A stretch of DNA of 64,000 nt. Origin: Actinoplanes oblitus. Its GTDB lineage: Bacteria > Actinomycetota > Actinomycetes > Mycobacteriales > Micromonosporaceae. Of the stretch, positions 16,123-23,978 are shown piece after piece. Below the pieces are notes generated by a model. The model had not been told where the DNA came from. It saw only the letters and a list, made by a program, of their open reading frames with translations, and searched no databases. The stretch spans positions 8,751,501-8,815,500 of the forward strand of contig NZ_CP126980.1 of the NCBI RefSeq assembly GCF_030252345.1, in the 5' to 3' direction. Numbering within the stretch: the stretch's first letter is position 1; every line of letters starts with the position of its first letter. The translations under genes and the position numbers were made by a program.

Positions 16123-16932
16123 GTGACAGAAACAGTGACGTTCTTCAGCGAGGGACTGCGGCTCTCCGGCGTCCTGCGGACCGCCCCGGGCACCCGTGCC
16201 GCGGTGCTCACCGGCCCGTTCACCGGCGTCAAGGAGCAGGTCGTGGCCGATTACGCGGAGCGCCTGACCGCCGCCGGGATCACCACCCTGACGTTCGACC
16301 ACCGTGGCTTCGGTGCCAGCGAGGGGCGCCGCGGTCACGAGGACAGCCAGGGCAAACTCGCCGACCTGCGAGCCGCCGTCGGGGTGCTGGACGGGTACGA
16401 CCGGGCGGTGGTCGGTGTCTGCCTCGGCGCCGGTTACGCGATGCGCGCCGCCGCCACCGACCCCCGGGTGCGCGCCGTGGCCGGGATCGCCGGTGCCTAC
16501 AACAGCCCGGCCTGGTTCGCCGAGCGGATGGGCCTGGAGGCGTACCGAAAAGCCCTGACGGACATGCTGGACCGTTACGACGAGGAGATCCCGGCGGTCG
16601 CCGAGTCCGGTGAGGCCGCGATGCCCGGCGAGGAGCCGTGGTCCTATTACTCCCGCTGGATCGGCCGTGGCACCTGGGAGAACCGGGTGACCCGCGGCTC
16701 GCTGCACAGCCTGATGACGCTGGACGTGCTCGGTGTCCGCCCGCTGCTGCCGCCCAGCCTGATCGTGCACGGCCGGGTGGACGAGTACTGCTCACCCGAG
16801 CTGGCCGAGGCGATGCACGCGGACGAGACCCGCTGGCTGGACTGCACCCGGCACGTCGACCTCTACGACAACGACGAGTACGTCAGCCAGGCCGTGGCCG
16901 CCACGGTGGACTTCCTCGACCGCCCACGCTGA
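16123..16932 (+). CDS. alpha/beta hydrolase with Cys nucleophile (dienelactone hydrolase-like)
   Basis: A 269-residue alpha/beta hydrolase. The nucleophile elbow reads 'VVGVCLGAGYA', so Cys100 replaces the usual Ser, as in dienelactone hydrolases. The acid is probably Asp in 'IVHGRVDEYCSPELA' and the base His in 'TRHVDLYDND'. The oxyanion region 'TGPFTGVKEQVV' and 'TFDHRGFGASEG' fit the 'alpha/beta hydrolase, DLH-like' group often next to HxlR regulators. Substrate unknown. The gene ends facing the STAS gene, with a strong terminator between. Confidence 0.85.
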   Translation: MTETVTFFSEGLRLSGVLRTAPGTRAAVLTGPFTGVKEQVVADYAERLTAAGITTLTFDHRGFGASEGRRGHEDSQGKLADLRAAVGVLDGYDRAVVGVCLGAGYAMRAAATDPRVRAVAGIAGAYNSPAWFAERMGLEAYRKALTDMLDRYDEEIPAVAESGEAAMPGEEPWSYYSRWIGRGTWENRVTRGSLHSLMTLDVLGVRPLLPPSLIVHGRVDEYCSPELAEAMHADETRWLDCTRHVDLYDNDEYVSQAVAATVDFLDRPR

Positions 16933-16958
16933 GCCGTGTTTCGGATCCGGACAGCGAG

Positions 16959-16992
16959 GTGGCCCGTCACCCCCGAGGGGATGACGGGCCAC
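16959..16992. terminator. bidirectional intrinsic terminator
   Basis: GTGGCCCGTCA (16959-16969) and TGACGGGCCAC (16982-16992) form a perfect 11-bp stem with a 12-nt loop, 27 bp after the hydrolase stop and 71 bp beyond the STAS gene stop. There is no U tract. Confidence 0.75.
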
Positions 16993-17062
16993 GCCGTCGG
17001 TGCTCAATCGGATTCGGTCGGCCGCCACCCCCGCTGGGGTGAACCGCGGCGAGGACCGCGCG

Positions 17063-17524
17063 TCAGGAGGGCCGGAGCCCCACCGAGGTGCGCGGGGAGG
17101 GTGGCTCGGCACAGCCCAGAAGGCCGACCAAGCCGGACACCCACAGTTGCCGGTAGACAGTGGCACTGGGGTGGCTCACCACCAGCTTGATACCGCTGGC
17201 GGCGGCGGTGTGGAAACACGCCACCAGAATCCCGATCCCGATGCTGTCGATCAGCATGACGCGCTGGAGATCCAAACAGATCTTCAGGGGTGTCATGGTG
17301 GTCAGGACGTCGTTGACGGCGTCCCGCATGACGTGCGCGTTGTCCAGATCGATCTCCCCGCTCGGGGCGATCTCGACAGTGCCGTCGGCCAGCTGGCGGG
17401 TCGTGATCGGCAGATACACAGCTGCCCTCTCTTCTGGCGTCGGGAGGTCCGACGCCGACTTGCCGCGGGACACGGTGCGCCCGGCCGGAGAAGGGTCGTC
17501 CGCACGCGGCGTTCGCTGGGACAC
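17063..17524 (-). CDS. STAS-domain anti-sigma factor antagonist
   Basis: A 153-residue protein with a disordered N-terminal 40 residues and a STAS domain (about 45-140): 'LADGTVEIAPSGEIDLDNAHVMRDAVNDVL', then the loop 'LDLQRVMLIDSIGIGILVACF' carrying the Ser that is phosphorylated by anti-sigma kinases in SpoIIAA/RsbV homologues. Such proteins free a sigma factor by binding its anti-sigma partner; neither partner is nearby. GTG start; a weak ribosome site. Divergent from the AraC regulator with a 182-bp gap. Confidence 0.88.
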   Translation of the reverse strand: MSQRTPRADDPSPAGRTVSRGKSASDLPTPEERAAVYLPITTRQLADGTVEIAPSGEIDLDNAHVMRDAVNDVLTTMTPLKICLDLQRVMLIDSIGIGILVACFHTAAASGIKLVVSHPSATVYRQLWVSGLVGLLGCAEPPSPRTSVGLRPS

Positions 17525-17706
17525 GCCACAAGGAACCCGCGTTCCTACAACAATCCGCTGGTCTGCAAGTTACGCCACGTAGGCGCGGAACGCCAGAGTA
17601 GTTCATATGGCCGGAATGTGCTGGAACGGTCACTGCGTGGCGACCACGTTGACTGTCCACTGAATCGGACCGAATACTCACCGTATGCGATGGAGCACCG
17701 GACGGC

Positions 17707-18705
17707 ATGTCTGACACGGCCCCCACCGTGAGCACCGGCCCGTTGTCCACGGGCGCCGTGCACTTCGACAGCGTCGGAGTCCGGGAGGCCCGTGATGTCT
17801 TGAATCGTTTCTACCACCCGGTGTCGCTCGGAGCGCCGGAGAGCGCGGAGGTGGTGGTCGGCGCCGAGGTGATCCAACTCGGACCCCTCACCGTCGGTCA
17901 TCTCACGTTCGCGGGGCGCGTAACTCTGGTCGCCCCCGAGGCCGACGCCTACCACCTGACCCTGCCGACCGCCGGGCGGGTGCTGGCCCGGCGCAACGGC
18001 CGGGAGGTGACCGCCGGGCCGGCCACCGCTGTCGCCTTCCGCCCCGGCGATCCGGTCTACCTGCGCCCGGAGACCCCGTCCGCGGAGATCGACGTACGGA
18101 TCGAGCGATGGGCCCTGGAGAACGAACTCGCCGCGCTCCTCGGTCACCCGGTCGAGGGACCTGTCGACCTGCCGGCGGCCTTCGACCTGACCTGCGGGCC
18201 GGCGCACAGCTGGAGCCGGCTGATCCGGCTGCTGCACGACGAGCTGGAGCACGAGAGCAGCCTGATCTACCAGCCGCTGATCGCCGAGCACCTGTGCAGC
18301 AGCGTGCTCAGCGGACTGCTGCTCAGCGTCCCGCACCGGTACCGCGACGAGTTGGTCGCGCCGGCCACCGCCGGGCCGCCGCGGGCGATCCGGCGGGTGC
18401 TGGACATCATCAACCAGGAGCCGGACCGGCCGTTCACGGTCGCCGACCTGGCCCGGGTGGCGCGGATGAGCGTGCGCTCGCTGCAGGAGGGGTTCCGGCG
18501 GCACGTCGGCTGCACGCCGATGGCGTATCTGCAGGAGACCCGGCTGACCCGGGCGCACGAGACGCTGCGCCGCGCCGACCCGGCCGCTGTCACCGTGGCC
18601 GCGGTGGCGCACCGCTGGGGTTTCGCCCACCTGGGCCGGTTCGCCTCGGCCTACCGGGCGCGTTTCGGCGCCGCACCCTCCGAGACCCTGCGCCGCACCG
18701 GCTGA
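17707..18705 (+). CDS. AraC-family transcriptional regulator
   Basis: A 332-residue regulator. The N-terminal cupin-like AraC_binding_2 domain (residues 20-190) contains 'FYHPVSLGAPESAEVVVGAEVIQLGPLTVGHLTF'. The C-terminal double helix-turn-helix (about 225-330) reads 'FTVADLARVARMSVRSLQEGFRRHVGCTPMAYLQETRLTRAHETL ... VTVAAVAHRWGFAHLGRFASAYRARFGAAPSETLR', a good match to HTH_18. This architecture is found in regulators of catabolic genes and oxidoreductases; target and ligand are unknown. It has a 182-bp upstream region shared with the divergent STAS gene. Confidence 0.93.
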   Translation: MSDTAPTVSTGPLSTGAVHFDSVGVREARDVLNRFYHPVSLGAPESAEVVVGAEVIQLGPLTVGHLTFAGRVTLVAPEADAYHLTLPTAGRVLARRNGREVTAGPATAVAFRPGDPVYLRPETPSAEIDVRIERWALENELAALLGHPVEGPVDLPAAFDLTCGPAHSWSRLIRLLHDELEHESSLIYQPLIAEHLCSSVLSGLLLSVPHRYRDELVAPATAGPPRAIRRVLDIINQEPDRPFTVADLARVARMSVRSLQEGFRRHVGCTPMAYLQETRLTRAHETLRRADPAAVTVAAVAHRWGFAHLGRFASAYRARFGAAPSETLRRTG

Positions 18706-18832
18706 CCAGCGCTTCCCCCATCGCCCGGCCGGGGTGCCGGCCGCACCTGACCGGCCATCGGGCGGACCTGGACCGGCCGCCGGGCACGAGCCCGCCGAGG
18801 CACACTGGGACTCGCCACCGGCGGGCCGGGAT

Positions 18833-19192
18833 TCACTCTCCCGGGTCGCACCGGCGCGGCTGCGGCACCTCGTTGATCCGGCGCATCGTGCGAGCACCAT
18901 GCCCCCGGCCGGTCCCGAAGAGATGGCCGCGCGACGGCACCCACTCGCGCCACGGGGCCAGCGACGACGGCACCGCGGCGGCCTCGCCGTCACCGGCGCC
19001 ACCTCGCTCGTGCAGGTAGGCCTGCACCCGGGCGGCCGAGGCCGCGCCGTTCGCGACCAGCTGCCGCACGATCCGAAGAGTGTCCTGGTCCGGGCCGGGG
19101 TCCGCGGCGTCGCGCCCGAGCAGGGCGGCCAGGCCGGTCAGTGCCCGCACCACCTCACCCGCGTCGCGCTCGGCGTCCCAGAGCCCGGTCAC
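18833..19192 (-). CDS. hypothetical protein
   Basis: A 119-residue frame: helical N-terminal two thirds ('AERDAGEVVRALTGLAALLGRDAADPGPDQDTLRIVRQLVANGAASAARVQAYLHERG') and a basic tail. Support for coding comes from a GGAGG site 6-7 nt before the GTG start and a natural amino-acid composition, compared with the Arg/Pro-rich plus-strand alternative covering the same DNA. I do not recognise the family. Confidence 0.55.
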   Translation of the reverse strand: MTGLWDAERDAGEVVRALTGLAALLGRDAADPGPDQDTLRIVRQLVANGAASAARVQAYLHERGGAGDGEAAAVPSSLAPWREWVPSRGHLFGTGRGHGARTMRRINEVPQPRRCDPGE

Positions 19193-19495
19193 GCCGAGCC
19201 TCCACGATCGATCCGTCGGCCGGCTGGCATTCGTTTCGCTGCGGTGCGGTGCGTCATGCAGATTCGTCCCCTCACCTCACGCGCGCCGACGACCCCGCCG
19301 GGGCCGTTGTCGGGACGATACGCCCCGGGCACTCGTGACACGCGAAAATGTATTCGGCTCGCTACTTTGCGTCCATCCGTAACGCGCAGGTTCTGTCCAG
19401 TTAGCGCTCAGTTCGGGCGTCGTTGCCCCTACCCGGCGTACAGAATGAGAAACCGGATACCGGAACAACCGGTCGATCACCTGGAAGGGGCACCC
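19193..19495. other. 303-bp intergenic stretch
   Basis: A divergent gap between two small hypothetical genes. It includes a lower-GC patch around 19340-19380 that could hold promoters, but I cannot pick a convincing minus-10/minus-35 pair. No repeat or RNA gene seen. Confidence 0.35.
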
Positions 19496-19684
19496 ATGAG
19501 CACTGTCCGGACCTCGTCGGAGGCCGCCACGCCACCCGTCTGGCGCACCGGCGCCGAGCAGCCCTGGGATCCGGAGGACCTGGCCGTGGCCCAGGGCAAG
19601 GACCCGACGCCGGCGAACATCGCCCGGGCCCGAGCCGAGCTGGAGCGCGACGGCGCCGCGGCGATCGAGCGCACCGTCCCGTGA
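19496..19684 (+). CDS. small conserved-looking hypothetical protein
   Basis: A 62-residue soluble protein: Ser/Thr-rich start, then 'WRTGAEQPWDPEDLAVAQGKDPTPANIARARAELERDGAAAIERTVP'. A clear GGAAGGGG ribosome site lies before ATG 19496; the longer open frame upstream has none. Composition is protein-like. The domain is unknown to me. Confidence 0.65.
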   Translation: MSTVRTSSEAATPPVWRTGAEQPWDPEDLAVAQGKDPTPANIARARAELERDGAAAIERTVP

Positions 19685-19877
19685 CGCCGGCGCCGCTTTG
19701 GGCGCTCACGTCACTTTCCGCGGCCGGCATCATTTCGCGTTTCCGATTACTTTGAGCGACCACCGCCGCCGGGCCCGGCTCCCGGCGACGACGCATGATC
19801 GCGTCCCGGTCCGGCTCCGTCGAGCCGGACCGAGCGATCGCCGGCCACCACCCGATGACGGCGGGCGGCGACGGCGA

Positions 19878-19948
19878 CGAGCACGAATCAACCGAGCCGG
19901 ACGGCAGGCGGGGACGGTGCCGAGCACAGCTCAACCGAGCCGGACGGC
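19878..19948. repeat. 28-bp direct repeat copying a gene 3' end
   Basis: Positions 19878-19905 and 19921-19948 share 25 of 28 bases (core TCAACCGAGCCGGACGGC identical). The second copy contains the last codons and stop of the Gfo/Idh/MocA gene; the first is a duplicate just downstream of that stop. Confidence 0.75.
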
Positions 19949-20839
19949 GCGCCCCTCCCGGATCGCCCGATCGGCCGCCTCCAGCACCTCGGTCACCCGC
20001 TGACCGAAGGCGACATCACAGGCCGGGCGCTCCCCACCGGCCGCCGCGGCCAGCAGCTGGTCCACCGCCCGGGTGAAACAGTCCACCGCGGAGAACTCCA
20101 CCTCGGGCAGCACCCGCACGCCGGCCTCCCCGGCGAACTCGGCGCCCGCCCGCACCGTCGCCGCCGGCGCGTCCAGCGACAGGGTGAGCCGGCTGATCGC
20201 GCCGCCCTCGTGGCGCAGCACCAGCGCGGTCAGATCCCGCGCACCGGTCAGCCCGGCCACCTCGACGACCGGCCCGAGTACCGGCAGGACCAGCGACAAC
20301 GCGTGCGGGCCGACGTCCCAGAGGCCGCCGCGCTCGCGCCGCCAGGGCGACGCCCCGAACGGGTTGTCCGGCGTGAAGATCGACCCCAGGTGGTCCACCC
20401 GCGCCTCGGTCCAGCCGCCGGTCGCCACCGCGTCGGCGAGGAACGTCGCGCACTCCGGCACGAACCGCCGGGTGAAGAAGACGACCGACGCCACGTCGCG
20501 GTCCGCGACGGCCGAGGCCAGTTCCCGAGCTTCTTCGGTACGCAGGGACACCGGCTTGTCCAGCGCCAGGTGCCGCCCCGCCCGGGCGGCCCGGATGGCG
20601 ATCGGCGCCTGGACGTCCGGCGGCAGCGCGATCGCGACCGCGTCCACCGCGGCGATCAGCTCGTCCGGGTCGGCGTATGCCCGGGTTCCGTGCTCACCGG
20701 CGAGTTCCGCGGCCTTCTCCGGGTTCCGCCCCCAGACCCCGGCGAGTTCGACCCCGGGATGCCGCGCCAGGGCCGCCGAGTGCACCATCCGAGCCCAGGG
20801 ACCGGTACCGAACAATCCGAAGCGCACTGATTCGCCCAC
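19931..20839 (-). CDS. Gfo/Idh/MocA-family oxidoreductase
   Basis: A 302-residue NAD(P)-dependent sugar-type oxidoreductase. Rossmann start 'VRFGLFGTGPWARMVHSAALA'; the catalytic lysine lies in 'GRHLALDKPVSL' (the EKP motif, here DKP); the C-terminal beta-sheet domain includes 'GGLWDVGPHALSLVLPVLG' with the His of the dyad-type motif. Substrate unknown. GTG start with a GGAGAGGTGG site. It stands alone, divergent from a small membrane-protein pair. Its 3' end is duplicated downstream. Confidence 0.9.
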   Translation of the reverse strand: MGESVRFGLFGTGPWARMVHSAALARHPGVELAGVWGRNPEKAAELAGEHGTRAYADPDELIAAVDAVAIALPPDVQAPIAIRAARAGRHLALDKPVSLRTEEARELASAVADRDVASVVFFTRRFVPECATFLADAVATGGWTEARVDHLGSIFTPDNPFGASPWRRERGGLWDVGPHALSLVLPVLGPVVEVAGLTGARDLTALVLRHEGGAISRLTLSLDAPAATVRAGAEFAGEAGVRVLPEVEFSAVDCFTRAVDQLLAAAAGGERPACDVAFGQRVTEVLEAADRAIREGRAVRLG

Positions 20840-20894
20840 CTCTCCGCCAGCGTGATCTCCGGGGCCGGAAGTTACCAGCCCAGCGACCCCTCAG

Positions 20895-20900
20895 TAACCT
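20895..20900 (+). promoter_or_regulatory. TAACCT minus-10 box, leaderless candidate
   Basis: The hexamer ends 7 nt before GTG 20908, with no ribosome site between. Confidence 0.45.
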
Positions 20901-20907
20901 GTGCCGG

Positions 20908-21273
20908 GTGAACGGTCCCCTCTCGGTGACGACGATCGTCGTCGCTCTCCTCCTGGCGGCGTGGTTCTTCCTGCGCAGCGCGCTCGACCGCGCGCCGAGC
21001 CGCGCCGACCTGCTCGCGATGGGCGTGCTGAGCGCGCTGGGCGCGGTCCTCGTGGTGGTGGCGGTGATCGGCCTCTTCGACGGCTCCCGCCCGTCGGACA
21101 CCACCACCTTCGCCGGCTACCTGGTCACCACCATCGCCTTCGCCCCGGCCGCCCTCTGGCTGGCCAAGCTGGAGCCGACCCGCTGGGGCACCCTGATCCT
21201 CGGCGTCGGCGCCGTCGTCCTGCCCGTCCTGGTGCTGCGCCTGCAGCAGATCGCGTCGGTGACCGGTGCCTGA
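20908..21273 (+). CDS. four-helix membrane protein
   Basis: A 121-residue integral membrane protein with about four helices ('TTIVVALLLAAWFFL', 'LLAMGVLSALGAVLVVVAVIGLF', 'YLVTTIAFAPAALWLA', 'WGTLILGVGAVVLPVLVLRL'). The start GTG 20908 lies 7 nt after TAACCT; the longer frame upstream is antisense to the oxidoreductase. The stop lies 8 nt inside the next gene, so the two are coupled. This pair of small membrane proteins is typical of actinobacteria, but I cannot name a function. Confidence 0.8.
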   Translation: MNGPLSVTTIVVALLLAAWFFLRSALDRAPSRADLLAMGVLSALGAVLVVVAVIGLFDGSRPSDTTTFAGYLVTTIAFAPAALWLAKLEPTRWGTLILGVGAVVLPVLVLRLQQIASVTGA

Positions 21274-21745
21274 GCAGACCCCCACTCCCCCGCCCGGCGA
21301 CCCGGCACCGGTCCGGACCGCCGGGCGGCCGCGCGACGCGGCCCTCGGCACCGGCCTCGGCCGGGTGCTGTTGCTGGTCTACGGCACGTTCGCGCTCTCC
21401 GCCAGCGCCCGCGCCCTGGTCCAGATCAGCACGCACTTCGCCGAGGCCCCGCTCGCCTACCTGCTGTCCGCCCTGGCCGGCGCGGTCTACCTGGCCGCCA
21501 CCGTCGGCCTGGCCGTCGGCGGTTCCCGGGGGCGGCTGATCGCCCTGGTCAGCTGCACCGTCGAACTGATCGGCGTGCTGCTCGTCGGCACTCTCAGCAT
21601 CGCCGACCGGGTCGCCTTCCCGGACGACACGGTCTGGTCCCGCTTCGGCAGCGGTTACGGCTACGTCCCGCTGATCCTGCCCTTCGTCGGCCTCTGGTGG
21701 ATCTGGCGCCACCGCCCGCAGACGACCGATTCCGCCCAGTCCTGA
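21266..21745 (+). CDS. four-helix membrane protein
   Basis: A 159-residue membrane protein with a Pro-rich N-terminal tail (about 30 residues) and four helices ('RVLLLVYGTFALSASARAL', 'APLAYLLSALAGAVYLAATVGLAVG', 'LIALVSCTVELIGVLLVGTL', 'YVPLILPFVGLWWIW'). GTG start overlapping the end of the preceding gene by 8 nt. It is the downstream partner of the 20908 gene and probably acts with it. Family not recognised. Confidence 0.8.
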   Translation: MPEQTPTPPPGDPAPVRTAGRPRDAALGTGLGRVLLLVYGTFALSASARALVQISTHFAEAPLAYLLSALAGAVYLAATVGLAVGGSRGRLIALVSCTVELIGVLLVGTLSIADRVAFPDDTVWSRFGSGYGYVPLILPFVGLWWIWRHRPQTTDSAQS

Positions 21746-21992
21746 ACGCACCCGGCCCGGCCGCCCACGGGTAACCACCGCGGCCGGTGGACCGGCGGGT
21801 CGCGGATCGGAGACGGACGCTCGACCGGGCCGGGGCGCGGGACGAACCGGAGAGCGGGGACGCGTCGCGAGCGGGACGCGCCGCACGCTGACCGGCGGGG
21901 CGGCGAGGGGACGGGCGTGGGGCGCGGGCTCCGGGCGTACCGGAAATGGCGAAGCGCGCGGGGAAGCGGACCCGGCGCGGGCCGGCGGTCCG

Positions 21993-22370
21993 TCAGGCGC
22001 GGGGCGGGAGCGGCGTCTCGTGGTTCAGGTAGAGGACGATCTCCAGGCGGGTGCCGTCGTCGTGCAGCAGGTACGACGAGACCATCGGGACCGGGGCGCC
22101 GCCGGACAGCCGGGGCGCTGCCCACTCGGTGCGGACCAGCACGTAGTTGTCGTCGAGGCGGTCGCTGGTCAGCCTGGTCAGTTCGGCCCGGCCCACGCCC
22201 AGCGCGGCGAACATCGCGGCCCGCCGGGGCAGGGCCCGCAGGAACTCCGCCCGGGAGACCGGCCGCGCCCCGGTGGCGTCCGCGGACAGGAACGAGTCGG
22301 CGAAACAGCCACCCACCTCCTCGGGGGCGAGTGCCGTGAACGTCTGGAAGAACTGCTCGACGCGGTCCAC
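21993..22370 (-). CDS. NTF2-fold (SnoaL-like) protein
   Basis: A 125-residue protein: 'VDRVEQFFQTFTALAPEEVGGCFADSFLSADATGARPVSRAEFLRALPRRAAMFAALG ... LDDNYVLVRTEWAAPRL ... VSSYLLHDDGTRLEIVLYLNHE'. The pattern (helical first half, then beta-sheet) fits the NTF2/SnoaL fold. GTG 22370 follows a GGAGGT site by 6 nt and is preferred to the ATG at 22427 upstream. It has its own promoter with a perfect TATAAT box and an 80-nt leader with a hairpin. Confidence 0.75.
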   Translation of the reverse strand: MDRVEQFFQTFTALAPEEVGGCFADSFLSADATGARPVSRAEFLRALPRRAAMFAALGVGRAELTRLTSDRLDDNYVLVRTEWAAPRLSGGAPVPMVSSYLLHDDGTRLEIVLYLNHETPLPPRA

Positions 22371-22392
22371 CGGGTACCTCCGGAAATGCGAA

Positions 22393-22420
22393 CGGCGCCG
22401 CACCTGCTGGCGCGGCGCCG
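22393..22420 (-). other. leader hairpin upstream of the SnoaL-like gene
   Basis: CGGCGCCGC (22393-22401) and GCGGCGCCG (22412-22420) form a perfect 9-bp stem with a 10-nt loop inside the predicted 5' leader, 23 nt before the start codon. It could stabilise or control the mRNA. Confidence 0.5.
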
Positions 22421-22445
22421 ACCACATTAGGCAGCTTCCGGGTGC

Positions 22446-22475
22446 ATTATACCATTTTGTCTATTTTGATGCCAG
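22446..22475 (-). promoter_or_regulatory. promoter with TATAAT box for the SnoaL-like gene
   Basis: On the minus strand CTGGCA (22470-22475) and TATAAT (22446-22451) are spaced 18 bp, in a strikingly AT-rich patch for this genome. The box pair faces the gene at 22370. Confidence 0.65.
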
Positions 22476-22508
22476 TACTCGACGGGTCGGCCAGGGTCGG
22501 CCGAACGG

Positions 22509-23975
22509 TCAGTAATCGGTCTCGATCGCGTGCGGCAGGAAGTTGCAGCTGTTCTTGGTGACCAGGCCGGCCGTGCCGAGGTCCTCCCGGATGCCCATCC
22601 CGGCCGGCTCCCCGTCGATCAGCCAGGCCCCGATCACCGGGTGCACGGTGCCCTCCAGCCCTTCGAAGGACGGCAGCTCGCAGAGCTGCTGCACGACGTA
22701 GAGCCCGTCCGAGCCGTACTCCGAGGGGTTCTCGGCGATCGGCGTCCCGTCCCGGACCAGGGTGACCGAGCCGCCCTCCCGGCCCCAGACGGGCTTTTTC
22801 GCGTACGACGTGAGCGTCTTGGCGCCCGTGGAGTCGGCGAAGAACGCCGGCAGCAGGTACTTCCCCCGCTCCGGGTCGTCGCCGAAGAGTTTCCACAGCA
22901 CCGGGAGCAGCGCCTTGTGCCCGAGCAGCGCCGCCTTGTAGGGCGGCTCGATCCACACCGTCCCGCGTTTCGCCGGGTCCGCCATGTTCCGGAAGAAGGC
23001 CTTGCCACCCTCCTCGTGCCAGAACCACTCCCACGGGTAGAGCATGAAGATCACATCGATCGGCTGCGCCTCGTGCTCGCGCCCCGGCCCGGGCACGTAG
23101 ACCACCCGGTCGTCGCTGACGTCCCAGCCGATCTGGCTCATCGCGATCAGCTCGACCGGGAAGCCGGCCTCCTCCGCGGTGGACATCAGGTACGCGACGT
23201 TCATCCGGTCCTCGCCCGAGGTGTCCGACGTCTCGTACGCGAAGTAGATCTTCGGTTTCTCCGGGAGCCAGGGCCGGGCCTCGCGCAGCTTGGCGATGTT
23301 GCGCCGCCAGGCGCCGAGCTCGGCCGGCTCGCCGTCCGGAGTCGCCTCCCAGCCGACCAGCCGGTCGTGAATGGAGTTCCACTGCCGCCACGGGTGCTTG
23401 CTGATCCCGGTCTGGTCCATCCAGTGCCACTGGATGACCGCCGCCTCGACCAGCGCGGTCGGCGTCTGCGCGTTGAACTCGAGCAGCTTGGGCGTGGTGC
23501 CGGCGCCGTTGTACCAGAGGTCGAAGCGGCCGTAGACGGACGGCGAGAAGTCCGGGGTCTGCAGCGGCACCCGCCCGTCCGGATCCTTGTCGCGGTGCGT
23601 CCAGGTGTCCGCGTCGCCGTCGAACCAGGTCCGGATGATCTGCTCGTGGGTGTACTCGGGCACGCCGATCCGGGTCAGGAAGCAGACGTCAGGCGTGCAC
23701 ACCGAGTCGAAGTAGCCGCGCCGGCGACCCTCGGCGGTGCGCCGGGGGCACTGCTCGACCATCCAGTCGCCGGCCTCCAGGCACATCGCGTACAGCGTCG
23801 CGGTGGCCGCCTCCAGCTCCTCGATCTCGGCCGCGGAGAAGTCGTAGTACGGCCCCTCCTGCCAGTACGAGTACATCGACCCGTCCGGCAGCACGTCGTC
23901 GTTGTACGTCAGCCCGAGACTGAAGTTGGTCAGTCGCCAGCCGTCCCGGACCGGCCCGTACGGAATTCGTTTCAT
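22509..23975 (-). CDS. glutathionylspermidine synthase-like ATP-grasp ligase (YgiC-type)
   Basis: A 488-residue protein of the glutathionylspermidine-synthase ATP-grasp family (GSPS/YgiC/YjfC). Marks: 'YNGAGTTPKLLEFNAQTPTALVEAAVIQW' (substrate/ATP domain), 'LYPWEWFWHEEGG', 'IEPPYKAALLGHKALLPVLW', and 'GMGIREDLGTAGLVTKNSCNFLPH'. The N-terminal amidase of E. coli Gss is absent, as in YgiC. These enzymes are expected to form an amide bond with ATP; the substrates of YgiC-type proteins are not known. It follows the YgiB-like gene by 3 nt, the same pairing as ygiB-ygiC in enterobacteria. Confidence 0.88.
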   Translation of the reverse strand: MKRIPYGPVRDGWRLTNFSLGLTYNDDVLPDGSMYSYWQEGPYYDFSAAEIEELEAATATLYAMCLEAGDWMVEQCPRRTAEGRRRGYFDSVCTPDVCFLTRIGVPEYTHEQIIRTWFDGDADTWTHRDKDPDGRVPLQTPDFSPSVYGRFDLWYNGAGTTPKLLEFNAQTPTALVEAAVIQWHWMDQTGISKHPWRQWNSIHDRLVGWEATPDGEPAELGAWRRNIAKLREARPWLPEKPKIYFAYETSDTSGEDRMNVAYLMSTAEEAGFPVELIAMSQIGWDVSDDRVVYVPGPGREHEAQPIDVIFMLYPWEWFWHEEGGKAFFRNMADPAKRGTVWIEPPYKAALLGHKALLPVLWKLFGDDPERGKYLLPAFFADSTGAKTLTSYAKKPVWGREGGSVTLVRDGTPIAENPSEYGSDGLYVVQQLCELPSFEGLEGTVHPVIGAWLIDGEPAGMGIREDLGTAGLVTKNSCNFLPHAIETDY

Positions 23976-23978
23976 CGG

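Noticed and set aside
18734..19495. Upstream part of the 316-codon plus-strand frame ending at 19684
   Set aside because: No ribosome site and antisense to the better supported minus-strand hypothetical gene; only the last 62 codons are kept.
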